Of a stretch of DNA of 6,239 nucleotides, positions 1 to 6,210 are shown in pieces. Positions within the stretch are counted from its first letter, which is position 1. Each line of letters begins with the position of its first letter. Below the pieces are notes generated by a model. That model saw nothing but the letters and a program-made list of their open reading frames with translations. It did no database searches and had not been told where the DNA came from. The translations under genes were made by a program, and so were the position numbers. The stretch comes from Gemmatimonadota bacterium (GTDB lineage Bacteria; Gemmatimonadota; Gemmatimonadetes; Longimicrobiales; UBA6960), in assembly GCA_019347995.1 (NCBI GenBank), contig JAHWKH010000162.1:1-6239 (forward strand). The letters run 5' to 3'.

Positions 1-457
<457 letters not shown>

Positions 458-680
458 GGAGGGTCTTCCCGTGGAGGGTCCGTGCGCCATCTCTCTAACG
501 CGTGGCGGCCGCGTGGGTTCCCCGACCGGTACGGCCGGAGATCTTCAAGATAACCCAAGCGGGCGTCGGCGTGGATCGTGCGGAACGGTGGGACGGTGGA
601 CCCGTGCCGGGGAATCCGCCATTGTGGGCGCCGAGCCGGGCGTCGCGTCTCGGCCACGTCCCCACGGACCGGACCACCCC

Positions 681-1595
681 GTGCGCCACAACCTCGAGTT
701 CCACGTCCTGGACGTCTTCACCGACCGCGTATTCGGGGGCAACCCGCTGGGCGTCTTCCCCGACGCCGCTTCCCTCGACGACGCGCTCATGCAGGCCATC
801 GCCCGCGAGATGAACCTCTCGGAGACCGTGTTCCTCTCGCCCGCCGCCACCGCCGACGGCACGCGCCGCGTGCGTATCTTCACACCCGCCGTGGAGGTAC
901 CCTTCGCCGGCCATCCCACCATCGGGACGGCGTGGTTCCTGGTGGCATCCGGTTCCGTGCCCGTCGAGGGTGACACGGTGACGGTGCGCCTCGACGAGAA
1001 CGTGGGGCGCGTGCCGGTGGAGGTGACGCTGGAGGGCGGCGAGCCCTCGTTCGCGCGCTTCACCACGGCGGTGCTGCCCGAGCATCGGCCGGTGGAGGCG
1101 ACCGACGAGGAGCTGGCGCGGCTGCTCTCCCTCGAGCCGGCGGACCTCGGGGCCCGGGGACTCGAGCCGGAGACGGTGTCGACGGGGCTGCCCTACACCA
1201 TCGTTCCGGTGCGCGGCCGCGACGCGCTGGAGCGCTGCCGCCTCGACCTTCCGACGTGGGACCGGCTCCTGCGGGATTCCGACGGCCACCACGTGTACGT
1301 GGCCGCGCCCGACGCCAGCGGGGACGCCGACTTCCGCGTCCGCATGTTCGCCCCGGGATCGGGCGTACCTGAGGACCCGGCCACGGGATCGGCGGCCGCG
1401 GCCTTCGCGGGCTACCTGGGACGACGCCAGAGCGGGGACGGCGTCCACACGTGGCGACTGGTCCAGGGGGTGGAGATGGGGCGTCCAAGCCGCCTCGAGG
1501 CGCACGCCGAGGTGCGAGGCGGCGAGGTGGTGCGCGTGCGCGTGGGCGGCCAGGCGGTGCACGTGTCCCGGGGAGTCATGGAGGTGCCCGCATGA
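681..1595 (+). CDS. PhzF-family isomerase/epimerase
   Basis: This 304-residue protein has the two-lobed diaminopimelate-epimerase-like fold of the PhzF family. PhzF itself isomerises a phenazine precursor, but most family members have no known substrate, and no phenazine genes are visible here. Family motifs in order are DVFTDRVFGGNP (residues 11-22), EMNLSETVF with the catalytic Glu at 48, FTPAVEVPFAGHPTIGTA (67-84) with His78, and GVPEDPATGSAAA with Asp232, followed by VQGVEMGRPSRL. All residues of the usual active-site set appear to be kept. The start chosen is GTG at 681, about ten codons before the first conserved motif. No good Shine-Dalgarno is visible there, and a GTG at 624 would add 19 residues. 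The stop overlaps the ATG of the pyrophosphatase gene (ATGA), so the two are very probably co-transcribed and translationally coupled. The reaction is unassigned. Confidence 0.9.
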   Translation: MRHNLEFHVLDVFTDRVFGGNPLGVFPDAASLDDALMQAIAREMNLSETVFLSPAATADGTRRVRIFTPAVEVPFAGHPTIGTAWFLVASGSVPVEGDTVTVRLDENVGRVPVEVTLEGGEPSFARFTTAVLPEHRPVEATDEELARLLSLEPADLGARGLEPETVSTGLPYTIVPVRGRDALERCRLDLPTWDRLLRDSDGHHVYVAAPDASGDADFRVRMFAPGSGVPEDPATGSAAAAFAGYLGRRQSGDGVHTWRLVQGVEMGRPSRLEAHAEVRGGEVVRVRVGGQAVHVSRGVMEVPA

Positions 1596-2137
1596 CGCAT
1601 CCCCTGCACGACCTGCCCACGGGTCCGAACCCCCCGCTCGAGCTCAACGTGGTGGTGGAGATCGCGCGCGGCTCGCGCAACAAGTACGAGCTGGACAAGG
1701 AGACCGGGATGCTCAGGTTCGACCGCATCCTCTACAGCGCGGTCCACTATCCGGGCGACTACGGCTTCTTCCCCCGCACGCTGGCCGAGGACGGCGACCC
1801 CCTCGACGCCCTGATCATCGTGACCGAGCCAACCTTCCCCGGGTGCCTGGTGGTGGTGCGGCCCCTGGGCGTGTGCGTCATGGCCGACGACAAGGGCCGT
1901 GACCACAAGATCCTGTGCGTCCCGGTCCAGGACCCGCTGCACCACGAATACCGGAGCCTCGAGGACGTCGCCCCCCACTTCCTCAAGGAGGTGGAGCACT
2001 TCTTCGGGATCTACAAGGACCTGGAGGGGAAGCGCACGGCGCTGGAGGGGTGGCACGGCCTCGATGCGGCGCACGAGATCCTGGAGGCGGACATGGAGCG
2101 CTACCGCGAGGATGTGGCACGTCGCCGGGAGGGGTGA
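1592..2137 (+). CDS. ppa: Family I (soluble) inorganic pyrophosphatase
   Basis: This cytoplasmic enzyme hydrolyses pyrophosphate to two phosphates, pulling nucleic-acid, aminoacyl-tRNA and other biosynthetic reactions forward. It has 181 residues, close to the usual 170-180. It carries NVVVEIARGSRNKYELDKE (Glu23, Lys31), YPGDYGFFP (53-61), the signature EDGDPLDAL with metal-binding Asp67, Asp69 and Asp72, and MADDKGRDHK with Asp99, Asp104 and Lys106. HFFGIYKDLEGK nearer the end supplies the conserved Tyr-Lys pair. All metal ligands of the E. coli enzyme have counterparts. The start at 1592 is set by GGAGGTG five bases upstream and by the 4-nt overlap with the phzF-like stop codon. A perfect 30-bp palindrome starts 25 bp after its stop. 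Being second in an operon behind a PhzF homologue is not a standard arrangement. Confidence 0.96.
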   Translation: MTHPLHDLPTGPNPPLELNVVVEIARGSRNKYELDKETGMLRFDRILYSAVHYPGDYGFFPRTLAEDGDPLDALIIVTEPTFPGCLVVVRPLGVCVMADDKGRDHKILCVPVQDPLHHEYRSLEDVAPHFLKEVEHFFGIYKDLEGKRTALEGWHGLDAAHEILEADMERYREDVARRREG

Positions 2138-2161
2138 AGGGGTGTCGGTGAGCGGCGCCGA

Positions 2162-2191
2162 GGATAATTAGCTTAGCTAAGCTAATTATCC
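2162..2191. repeat. Perfect 30-bp AT-rich palindrome between convergent genes
   Basis: The left half GGATAATTAGCTTAG is followed without spacer by its exact reverse complement, 15 + 15 bases with no mismatch. It lies 25 bp after the pyrophosphatase stop and 52 bp before the end of the convergent glycosylase gene, so it reads the same for both transcripts. It is about 70% A+T in a very GC-rich region. A transcript could fold a stem of about 13 bp with a 4-base loop, so a bidirectional terminator is possible, but there is no U-tract and the stem is AT-rich. The nested TTAGC/GCTAA half-sites resemble operators of MarR/SlyA-type regulators (SlyA consensus TTAGCAAGCTAA). The function is undecided; the structure itself is certain. 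Confidence 0.85.
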
Positions 2192-2243
2192 GCCGGCCGT
2201 CCCGTACGAGCGGTGCGTCTCCCACCTCCCGGCGCTCGCGGGA

Positions 2244-3152
2244 TCAGCCGCGCCGCTCCTCCTTCATCTCCTCCAGCTCCTCCAGCGTCTTCGGCCAGTC
2301 CTCGCGCAGCAGGCGCGAGAGCGCCCGGTCGGCCAGCAGCTTTCCACCCGTCTGGCAGGCCGGGCAGTAGTTCGTCTCCCGCTCTCCGTAGACGATCCGC
2401 TGGATCGCCGTGCCGCAGCGGGGGCAGGGCTCGCCGAACTTGCCGTGCGCCGCCATGGCCGGATGGAACGCCGTGACCTTCACCGGGAACCCATCCCCCA
2501 CCTCGTCCCGCAGCCGCGCCGTCCACGCCGTCAGTCCGGCGCGCGTGGCCTGGAAGAGGCGCTCGACCTCCTCCTCCGACAGGTTGCGCGTACGCTGCAC
2601 CGGCGAGAGGCCGGCTTCCAGCAGGATCTCGTCCGAGTGGGCGTTGCCGATTCCGCTGAGGATGCGCGGATCCGTGAGGGCACGCTTGAGAGTCCGGTTC
2701 TCCCGCGTCAGGGCGGCCGCGAACGCGGGGAGGTCCGCCTCCAGGGGCTCCAGCCCTCCGGGGTCGAGGCTCGCCAATCCCTCCTCTCCGCGCACGACAT
2801 GGAGCGTGGCCTTCTTCTTCGTGCCGGCCTCGGTGAGGAGGAGCGTGCCGTGCTCGAAGTCGAATCCGGCGTGGGCTCTCTTCCGCGGTACGGCGGCGCC
2901 GGGCTTCCGCCACTGGAAGCGCCCGGTGACCATGAGGTGCACGACCAGGAACAGGTCGTCCTCCATCTCCCAGACGACGCGCTTTCCCAGACGCCGGAAG
3001 GCCACCACCCGGCGTCCGTGCACCGCCGACAGCGGTGGGTCCCACGTGCGCAGGAGGGAAGGGCTCCTCAGCCGGATGCCCAGCAGGACGCGGCCGGCGA
3101 CGAGGCGCTCCAGCGCCTCCACGTAGACGGTTACCTCGGGGAGCTCTGGCAG
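2244..3152 (-). CDS. Fpg/Nei-family DNA glycosylase, apparent CTG start
   Basis: This is a base-excision repair enzyme of the MutM/Nei fold that removes oxidised bases and cuts the abasic site. It has 302 residues if read from CTG at 3152. That codon is followed at once by P-E-L-P-E-V, the universal Fpg N-terminus whose Pro is the nucleophile and whose Glu is catalytic. Between the upstream in-frame stop (TGA, 3176-3174) and this point there is no ATG, GTG or TTG. The next GTG, at 3122, would remove the active site. Other features are Lys57 in RLGKRVVW, HLMVTGRF, IGNAHSDEILLEAGLSP (H2TH region) and a C-terminal zinc finger, CPRC-x16-CPAC (Cys243, 246, 263, 266), with Arg258 in ERETNYC. The RRFG loop of classical MutM is replaced by TKKKATL, so lesion preference may differ from 8-oxoguanine. 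A charged tail follows the finger. It lies 61 bp after the receiver gene on the same strand. No clear Shine-Dalgarno is visible. Confidence 0.93.
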   Translation of the reverse strand: MPELPEVTVYVEALERLVAGRVLLGIRLRSPSLLRTWDPPLSAVHGRRVVAFRRLGKRVVWEMEDDLFLVVHLMVTGRFQWRKPGAAVPRKRAHAGFDFEHGTLLLTEAGTKKKATLHVVRGEEGLASLDPGGLEPLEADLPAFAAALTRENRTLKRALTDPRILSGIGNAHSDEILLEAGLSPVQRTRNLSEEEVERLFQATRAGLTAWTARLRDEVGDGFPVKVTAFHPAMAAHGKFGEPCPRCGTAIQRIVYGERETNYCPACQTGGKLLADRALSRLLREDWPKTLEELEEMKEERRG

Positions 3153-3179
3153 GGATGTCTTCGGGATTGGGGCTCAGGG

Positions 3180-3220
3180 CCCGGGTGGGAGCCTCAGGTG
3201 CCCGGGGGGAGCCTCAGGTG
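3180..3220. repeat. Tandem duplication of a 20/21-bp unit at the 3' end of the receiver gene
   Basis: Two adjacent units occupy 3180-3200 and 3201-3220. They are identical except for one extra T after CCCGGG in the first unit. Each ends in GCCTCAGGTG, which on the minus strand carries the codons ACC TGA that end the receiver gene. The gene's terminus and stop codon are therefore present twice, with the real stop at 3216-3214 and the copy in the intergenic gap. The two CCCGGG blocks can also pair with each other as a short hairpin. This looks like a recent replication-slippage duplication. Confidence 0.8.
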
Positions 3221-3654
3221 TTGGAGGAGTCCGGGTCGGCCGACTCCCGGCTCCGGTCGCGAAGGACCTCCTGCACGAAGCGCAGCACCTCGCGGGGCTC
3301 GGCGGGCTTGGCGAGGAAGGCCTCGGCACCCTCCATGACCGCGCGGCCCATCTGCTCGTAGCGCACGTCGCCCGTGAAGACGATGCAGGGGATGTTCTCG
3401 GTGGCGGCGCGGCTGCGCAGCTCCTGGAGCACGCCGTACCCGTCGAGGTTGGGCATGCGCAGGTTCAGCAGGATGATGTCCGGGCACCGATCGGCCGACA
3501 TCTCCACCGCCCGCATGCCGTCCTCGGCTTCCAGGACGTCGTACCCGTGCACGGAGAACAGCGTCCGGTAGATGTCCCGGGAGTCCGCGTTGTCATCGGC
3601 GAGCAGGATGGTGTGCATGGTTCCTGTGGGAAGTCCGGCGTCCACGCTCAACAT
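3214..3654 (-). CDS. Stand-alone response-regulator receiver domain with Asp-to-Asn phosphosite
   Basis: This is a single receiver (CheY-like) domain of 146 residues with no output domain. HTILLADDNADSR (14-26) contains the acidic Mg-binding pair Asp20/Asp21. The alpha/beta repeat then reaches DIILLNLRMPNLDG, where the phosphoacceptor Asp is Asn64 (AAC codon). Thr94 in IVFTGD and Lys116 in FLAKPAEP are the conserved Thr and Lys. Without the Asp, ordinary phosphorylation should be blocked, so it may be a constitutive or protein-binding pseudo-receiver. I chose ATG 3654 because GAGG lies 8 bases upstream; ATG 3660 overlaps the preceding small frame (ATGA), and ATG 3618 begins directly at the domain. 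It precedes the glycosylase gene by 61 bp on the same strand and may be co-transcribed with it. No histidine kinase is nearby. The final residues (RESADPDSSNT) are an unstructured tail. Confidence 0.9.
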   Translation of the reverse strand: MLSVDAGLPTGTMHTILLADDNADSRDIYRTLFSVHGYDVLEAEDGMRAVEMSADRCPDIILLNLRMPNLDGYGVLQELRSRAATENIPCIVFTGDVRYEQMGRAVMEGAEAFLAKPAEPREVLRFVQEVLRDRSRESADPDSSNT

Positions 3655-3656
3655 GG

Positions 3657-3743
3657 TCATCCCCTCTGTCGGTCCGCCTCACCGACGTCGTCGCCCGGCG
3701 TGCAGCTGGCTGGATCAGGCGTCATGATCTCGTGGATCGTCAT
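3657..3743 (-). pseudogene. 28-codon CBS-domain N-terminal fragment upstream of the receiver gene
   Basis: This short frame has a near-ideal ribosome site, GGAGG at 3754-3750 with a 6-base spacer to ATG 3743. Its product begins with IHEIMTPDPASC and continues TPGDDVGEA. That matches the way many CBS-domain proteins open (D/E-IMT-x-x-P, then TPDD-x-V-x-EA before ARLM). After GEA the similarity stops, and the frame ends at TGA 3659-3657, overlapping the first ATG of the receiver gene (ATGA). A CBS domain needs about 55-60 residues, so this cannot fold as one. The simplest reading is the leftover front of a CBS gene whose rest was deleted, leaving its translation start feeding the receiver by coupling. 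It could instead be a functional leader peptide. The CBS resemblance is by eye on about 23 residues. Confidence 0.55.
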
Positions 3744-3757
3744 CGACTGCCTCCGGG

Positions 3758-3790
3758 ATTTCGAGATGCTGGTGCCAGCTTCCTCGAAAT
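3758..3790. promoter_or_regulatory. Imperfect dyad element upstream of the CBS-fragment/receiver unit
   Basis: Outer arms ATTTCGAG (3758-3765) and CTCGAAAT (3783-3790) are exact reverse complements. Inside them GCTGG (3768-3772) and CCAGC (3775-3779) are also exact complements, separated by TG. The two arm pairs are joined by 2 unpaired bases on one side and 3 on the other. It ends 3 bases upstream of the GGAGG of the small CBS-like frame and lies 43 bp past the DUF456 stop. It could be an operator, a 5' leader hairpin or a terminator of the upstream operon. There is no U-tract, which makes simple intrinsic termination less likely. I find no convincing -35/-10 pair around it. Confidence 0.5.
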
Positions 3791-3833
3791 GCAAGAGACG
3801 GACCGCACCGCGGATCGCGGGCGGATCACCGGT

Positions 3834-4319
3834 TCACAGGAGGAGCGCGCCCGTTCCCACCACGAGCACCACGGCCGCCGCTCCCACCTTGAGACCCACG
3901 GCCAGCGTGCGGGCCAGGAGGAGCCCCCAGCCCACCCGGCCGGCCCGGCGCACGGAGCGCGTCTCCAGCCACGTGACGGCGCCCGCGCCGACGAACGTCC
4001 CCAGAAAGGCCGTGATGATCGGCCCCACGAGCGGGACCGGCACGCCCACGAAGAGGCCCAGGAATCCTCCGGCCACGGCGCCCCAGAACGCCTTGCGGCT
4101 GCCTCCGTAACGCCGGCCCATGGAGCGCAGGACGAGGAGCTCGCCCAGCTCGGCCAGCGCCACGAGGGCGGCCAGCGCCCCGAAGGTGAGCCACCCCACC
4201 CACCCCGCCAGCACGCCCCCGGCCAGCACCGCGAGCTGGATCCACGCGCCGGGCAGACCCAGGGGGATGAGCAGGATGGCCAGGGCCAGGACCACGGCCA
4301 TGCCGATCTGCACGATCAT
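3834..4319 (-). CDS. DUF456 family small integral membrane protein
   Basis: This 161-residue, strongly hydrophobic inner-membrane protein is of unknown function. It carries the family layout: a first hydrophobic segment (about 5-20) ending in PLGLPGAW (19-26), and a second across 27-58. The Gly-rich central block starts at ELGELLVLRSMGRRYGGSRK (57-76) and runs through GAVAGGFLGLFVGVPVPLVGP (80-100) to TAFLGTFVGA (103-112). A last membrane segment lies near the C-terminus (about 143-161). In family members the Gly-x3-Gly blocks suggest closely packed helices resembling glycine-zipper regions. The start is ATG 4319; a GAGGG lies a little far upstream. It begins 13 bp after the stop of the lipoprotein gene, so it is the last gene of that operon. 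No function can be assigned from sequence; a transport or membrane-stabilising role is only speculation. Confidence 0.85.
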   Translation of the reverse strand: MIVQIGMAVVLALAILLIPLGLPGAWIQLAVLAGGVLAGWVGWLTFGALAALVALAELGELLVLRSMGRRYGGSRKAFWGAVAGGFLGLFVGVPVPLVGPIITAFLGTFVGAGAVTWLETRSVRRAGRVGWGLLLARTLAVGLKVGAAAVVLVVGTGALLL

Positions 4320-4332
4320 GGCCGGCTCGCCC

Positions 4333-5511
4333 TCAGCCGCCCGGCCGCGGGTCGATGGCGTCGCGGGTCACCAGGTCCACGTAGCTCCTGAACCCTTCCC
4401 TCCCCCCCACCGCCACGACGTCGCGGGCGCGCTGGAGCGTCTGCGTGCTGTAGTAGCCCGGGACCCCGTGGGGATGAGCGCCGCGGTTGGGGAAGTAGCT
4501 GCGGATCAGCACGCCCTCCTCGGCCCAGGGCAGGGCCGCCACGTTGGCGGCGAAGCGGTCGAAGGAGCGGTCCTGCCATAGATAGAACTCCACGTTGGAC
4601 GTGTAGAATGCGGTGATGGGCAGGCCGCGGCGGCGCAGCTCGTCGCCCACGGTCCTCACGGCGTGCTCCCCCGCCAGGTCGCCCACCACGGGGACCACGC
4701 GGTTGGCGGCCTGGAGGTCACGCACGAACCGGTATCCGTCCTCCGTGGCGAGGTAGCTTCCCTCCCGGCCCTCCAGGTCGCGCTCCACCAGGAGGCGCCG
4801 GAGGGTGGGATAGTACGGCCTGGGCGCGCGGCCGTGGGTGCGGAAGCGCAGGTCGAGCCCCTCCACCAGGAAGGCGTCGTGGAAGCGGCGGACCGTGGCG
4901 CGGTCGGCGTCGGTCAGGGGAACCGGCAGCCCGGCCACCACGGAGTCGACCCGCGCCCGCGCCAGTTCCGTCCACGCCGGGTCCGGCGGGTGCGCCGAGG
5001 CGCGCTCCACCAACTCGGCGGCGGACAGGTCGGACCACGACTCCGGATCCTCCGGGAGCGACGCACCCACCAGGTGGGCAAGGTACTCCGCACGCGTGGG
5101 AGACAGGGCGAAAACCGCCTTGAAGAGCAGGTGCTGGAGCACGTTGTCGCGCCGCACGTCGACGATGAAGGCCAGCTCGGGACGCAGGGCGGCCAGGTAG
5201 GCGAAGCTCTGGTCGGGGCCCACCCCCACGTAGGCGCCGCCTCCCACGGCCCGTTCCCGCAGGGGCCCCAGAACGTGCAGGTAGGAGGATTCGTTGGAGA
5301 TGAGGTTGTCGGTGTCGAAGTAGCCGCCGGCCTCCGACAGGTCCCGCACGAGTCGCGCGAACGCGCTGTCGGGGATCGGCGCCGCCAGCACGGCCGCCGA
5401 GGACGCCGGGCGCGGCGCCGCCAGCGCCGAAGCGCCCGGACGCTCTCCGTCGCCACCGCCGCAGGCGGCGACGAGGGCGAAGAGGAGCGGGGTGGCCGCG
5501 GCGCGCCTCAC
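4333..5511 (-). CDS. LIC_10091-like lipoprotein of unknown function
   Basis: This 392-residue exported lipoprotein starts at GTG 5511. The N-terminus MRR, hydrophobic stretch and lipobox V-A-A-C (Cys17) followed by Gly-Gly-Gly-Asp form a standard lipoprotein signal, which confirms this start. A low-complexity Ala/Pro linker (22-46) precedes the domain. Conserved-looking blocks are GGYFDTDNLISNESSYLHV (62-80), GGAYVGVGPDQSFAYLAALRPE (91-112), FIVDVRRDNVLQHLLFKAVF (from 115), FYTSNVEFYLWQD (302-314) and LIRSYFPNRGAHPH (335-348). I recall these from the family named after Leptospira LIC_10091. The GVGPD turn, followed by an acidic residue after the next strand (IVDVR), resembles a Rossmann methyltransferase-like nucleotide site, but activity is unproven and an external location makes SAM use puzzling. 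It lies 7 bp after the BNR remnant and 13 bp before the DUF456 gene, in the middle of the operon. Confidence 0.8.
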   Translation of the reverse strand: MRRAAATPLLFALVAACGGGDGERPGASALAAPRPASSAAVLAAPIPDSAFARLVRDLSEAGGYFDTDNLISNESSYLHVLGPLRERAVGGGAYVGVGPDQSFAYLAALRPELAFIVDVRRDNVLQHLLFKAVFALSPTRAEYLAHLVGASLPEDPESWSDLSAAELVERASAHPPDPAWTELARARVDSVVAGLPVPLTDADRATVRRFHDAFLVEGLDLRFRTHGRAPRPYYPTLRRLLVERDLEGREGSYLATEDGYRFVRDLQAANRVVPVVGDLAGEHAVRTVGDELRRRGLPITAFYTSNVEFYLWQDRSFDRFAANVAALPWAEEGVLIRSYFPNRGAHPHGVPGYYSTQTLQRARDVVAVGGREGFRSYVDLVTRDAIDPRPGG

Positions 5512-5518
5512 CGCCGGC

Positions 5519-6097
5519 TCACCCGCCCGGACGCCGCGGCACCGGGACCGGCTCGCCCGGCACGCGCCGGATGCCCAGCCGGTCGAGCTCCCGGTGCAGC
5601 GCCGGCACTTCGTCGGACAGGAGCGCGTTGAGGCGCTCCACCGCCGGGGGCACCTCCTCCCAGGCGCGCTCGATCTGCCAGAGCTGGTCCGAGGTGGGGC
5701 GCTCGAAGGCGCTCTCGATGGAGGAGCCCAGGCGGCCGACGCGGCCGTGCGCGTCCAGCGCGTCCTCGACCTCCTCGACGCGCGCCTCGAGGGTGTCCAC
5801 GCGCTCCAGGAGAGCCGGGTGGTCGCCCTCGGCGTCGCGGATCAGCCCACGCAGCTCGTCCAGGTGCGCCTGGAGGTCCCCTGCCCGGCGGCGCGCGGCG
5901 ACCAGCGGGCCCTGGAGGGCGGCCACGTCCAGGAGGGCGGCCTGGCGGGCCGCCACGGCCTGCGGCGCCGGCGACACCCGCGGATCGAGCCGCACCTGGA
6001 CGCTCGTGGTCGCCGAACGGTCGCCCGCCTCCAGGCGTTCGGCGCCCGCCCTCAGTGGGGCCTGCTCGTCCACTGACGCCACGTGGGAAACTCCCAT
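5519..6097 (-). CDS. C-terminal remnant of a BNR/VPS10 (sortilin)-type beta-propeller protein
   Basis: This 192-residue frame resembles only the tail of large exported BNR-repeat 'exo-sialidase/sortilin-like' proteins. The SVQVRLDPRV block is the end of their last beta domain (usually V-x-x-DPR). It is followed by a long helical, coiled-coil-like segment (about residues 50-175, many Leu, Glu and Arg) ending in SDEVPALHRELDRLGI. The expected 700 or more residues of propeller and the signal peptide are missing: an in-frame TGA lies at 6184-6182 and no related sequence appears in other frames up to the edge. The start is uncertain. Candidates are ATG 6097, TTG 6133 and GTG 6082, the last with GGGAG 8 bases upstream; none makes a signal peptide. 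It may be a decayed gene or a domain kept as a cytoplasmic helical protein. Its stop is 7 bp before the lipoprotein gene, whose operon it heads. Confidence 0.6.
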   Translation of the reverse strand: MGVSHVASVDEQAPLRAGAERLEAGDRSATTSVQVRLDPRVSPAPQAVAARQAALLDVAALQGPLVAARRRAGDLQAHLDELRGLIRDAEGDHPALLERVDTLEARVEEVEDALDAHGRVGRLGSSIESAFERPTSDQLWQIERAWEEVPPAVERLNALLSDEVPALHRELDRLGIRRVPGEPVPVPRRPGG

Positions 6098-6210
6098 GCC
6101 ATTTCGGTGTGATGGACGCCGATTTCCCGTCAAGTTGTAGCGAGGGTTCTCCGATACACGGGATGTCCCTGACCGTACTGGTCACTCCCCCATCACAGAG
6201 GTAACCCCGC

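Noticed and set aside
541..551. ATCTT-C-AAGAT inverted repeat in the msrP/phzF-like divergent region
   Set aside because: Only 5-bp arms, which occur often by chance; no promoter elements align with it. I see no convincing promoter in 491-680.
495..1562. Long open frame antisense to the PhzF-like gene
   Set aside because: His/Arg/Gly-rich composition and no recognisable motif; a frame shadow caused by high GC.
3120..3122. GTG as start of the DNA glycosylase
   Set aside because: It would remove P-E-L-P-E-V, which holds the nucleophile and catalytic Glu; the codons upstream clearly encode that motif.
2410..3338. Plus-strand open frames opposite the DNA glycosylase
   Set aside because: Arg/Ser/Pro-rich translations without motifs, opposite a well-supported gene.
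4663..5631. 322-codon plus-strand open frame opposite the lipoprotein gene
   Set aside because: Codon-shadow composition (Val/Gly/His/Arg/Gln-rich), no domain, and the opposite strand has a signal peptide and family motifs.
6120..6180. TTGACG on the minus strand as a -35 box for the BNR-remnant operon
   Set aside because: No acceptable -10 hexamer at 16-18 bases; not supportable beyond a possible divergent promoter region.
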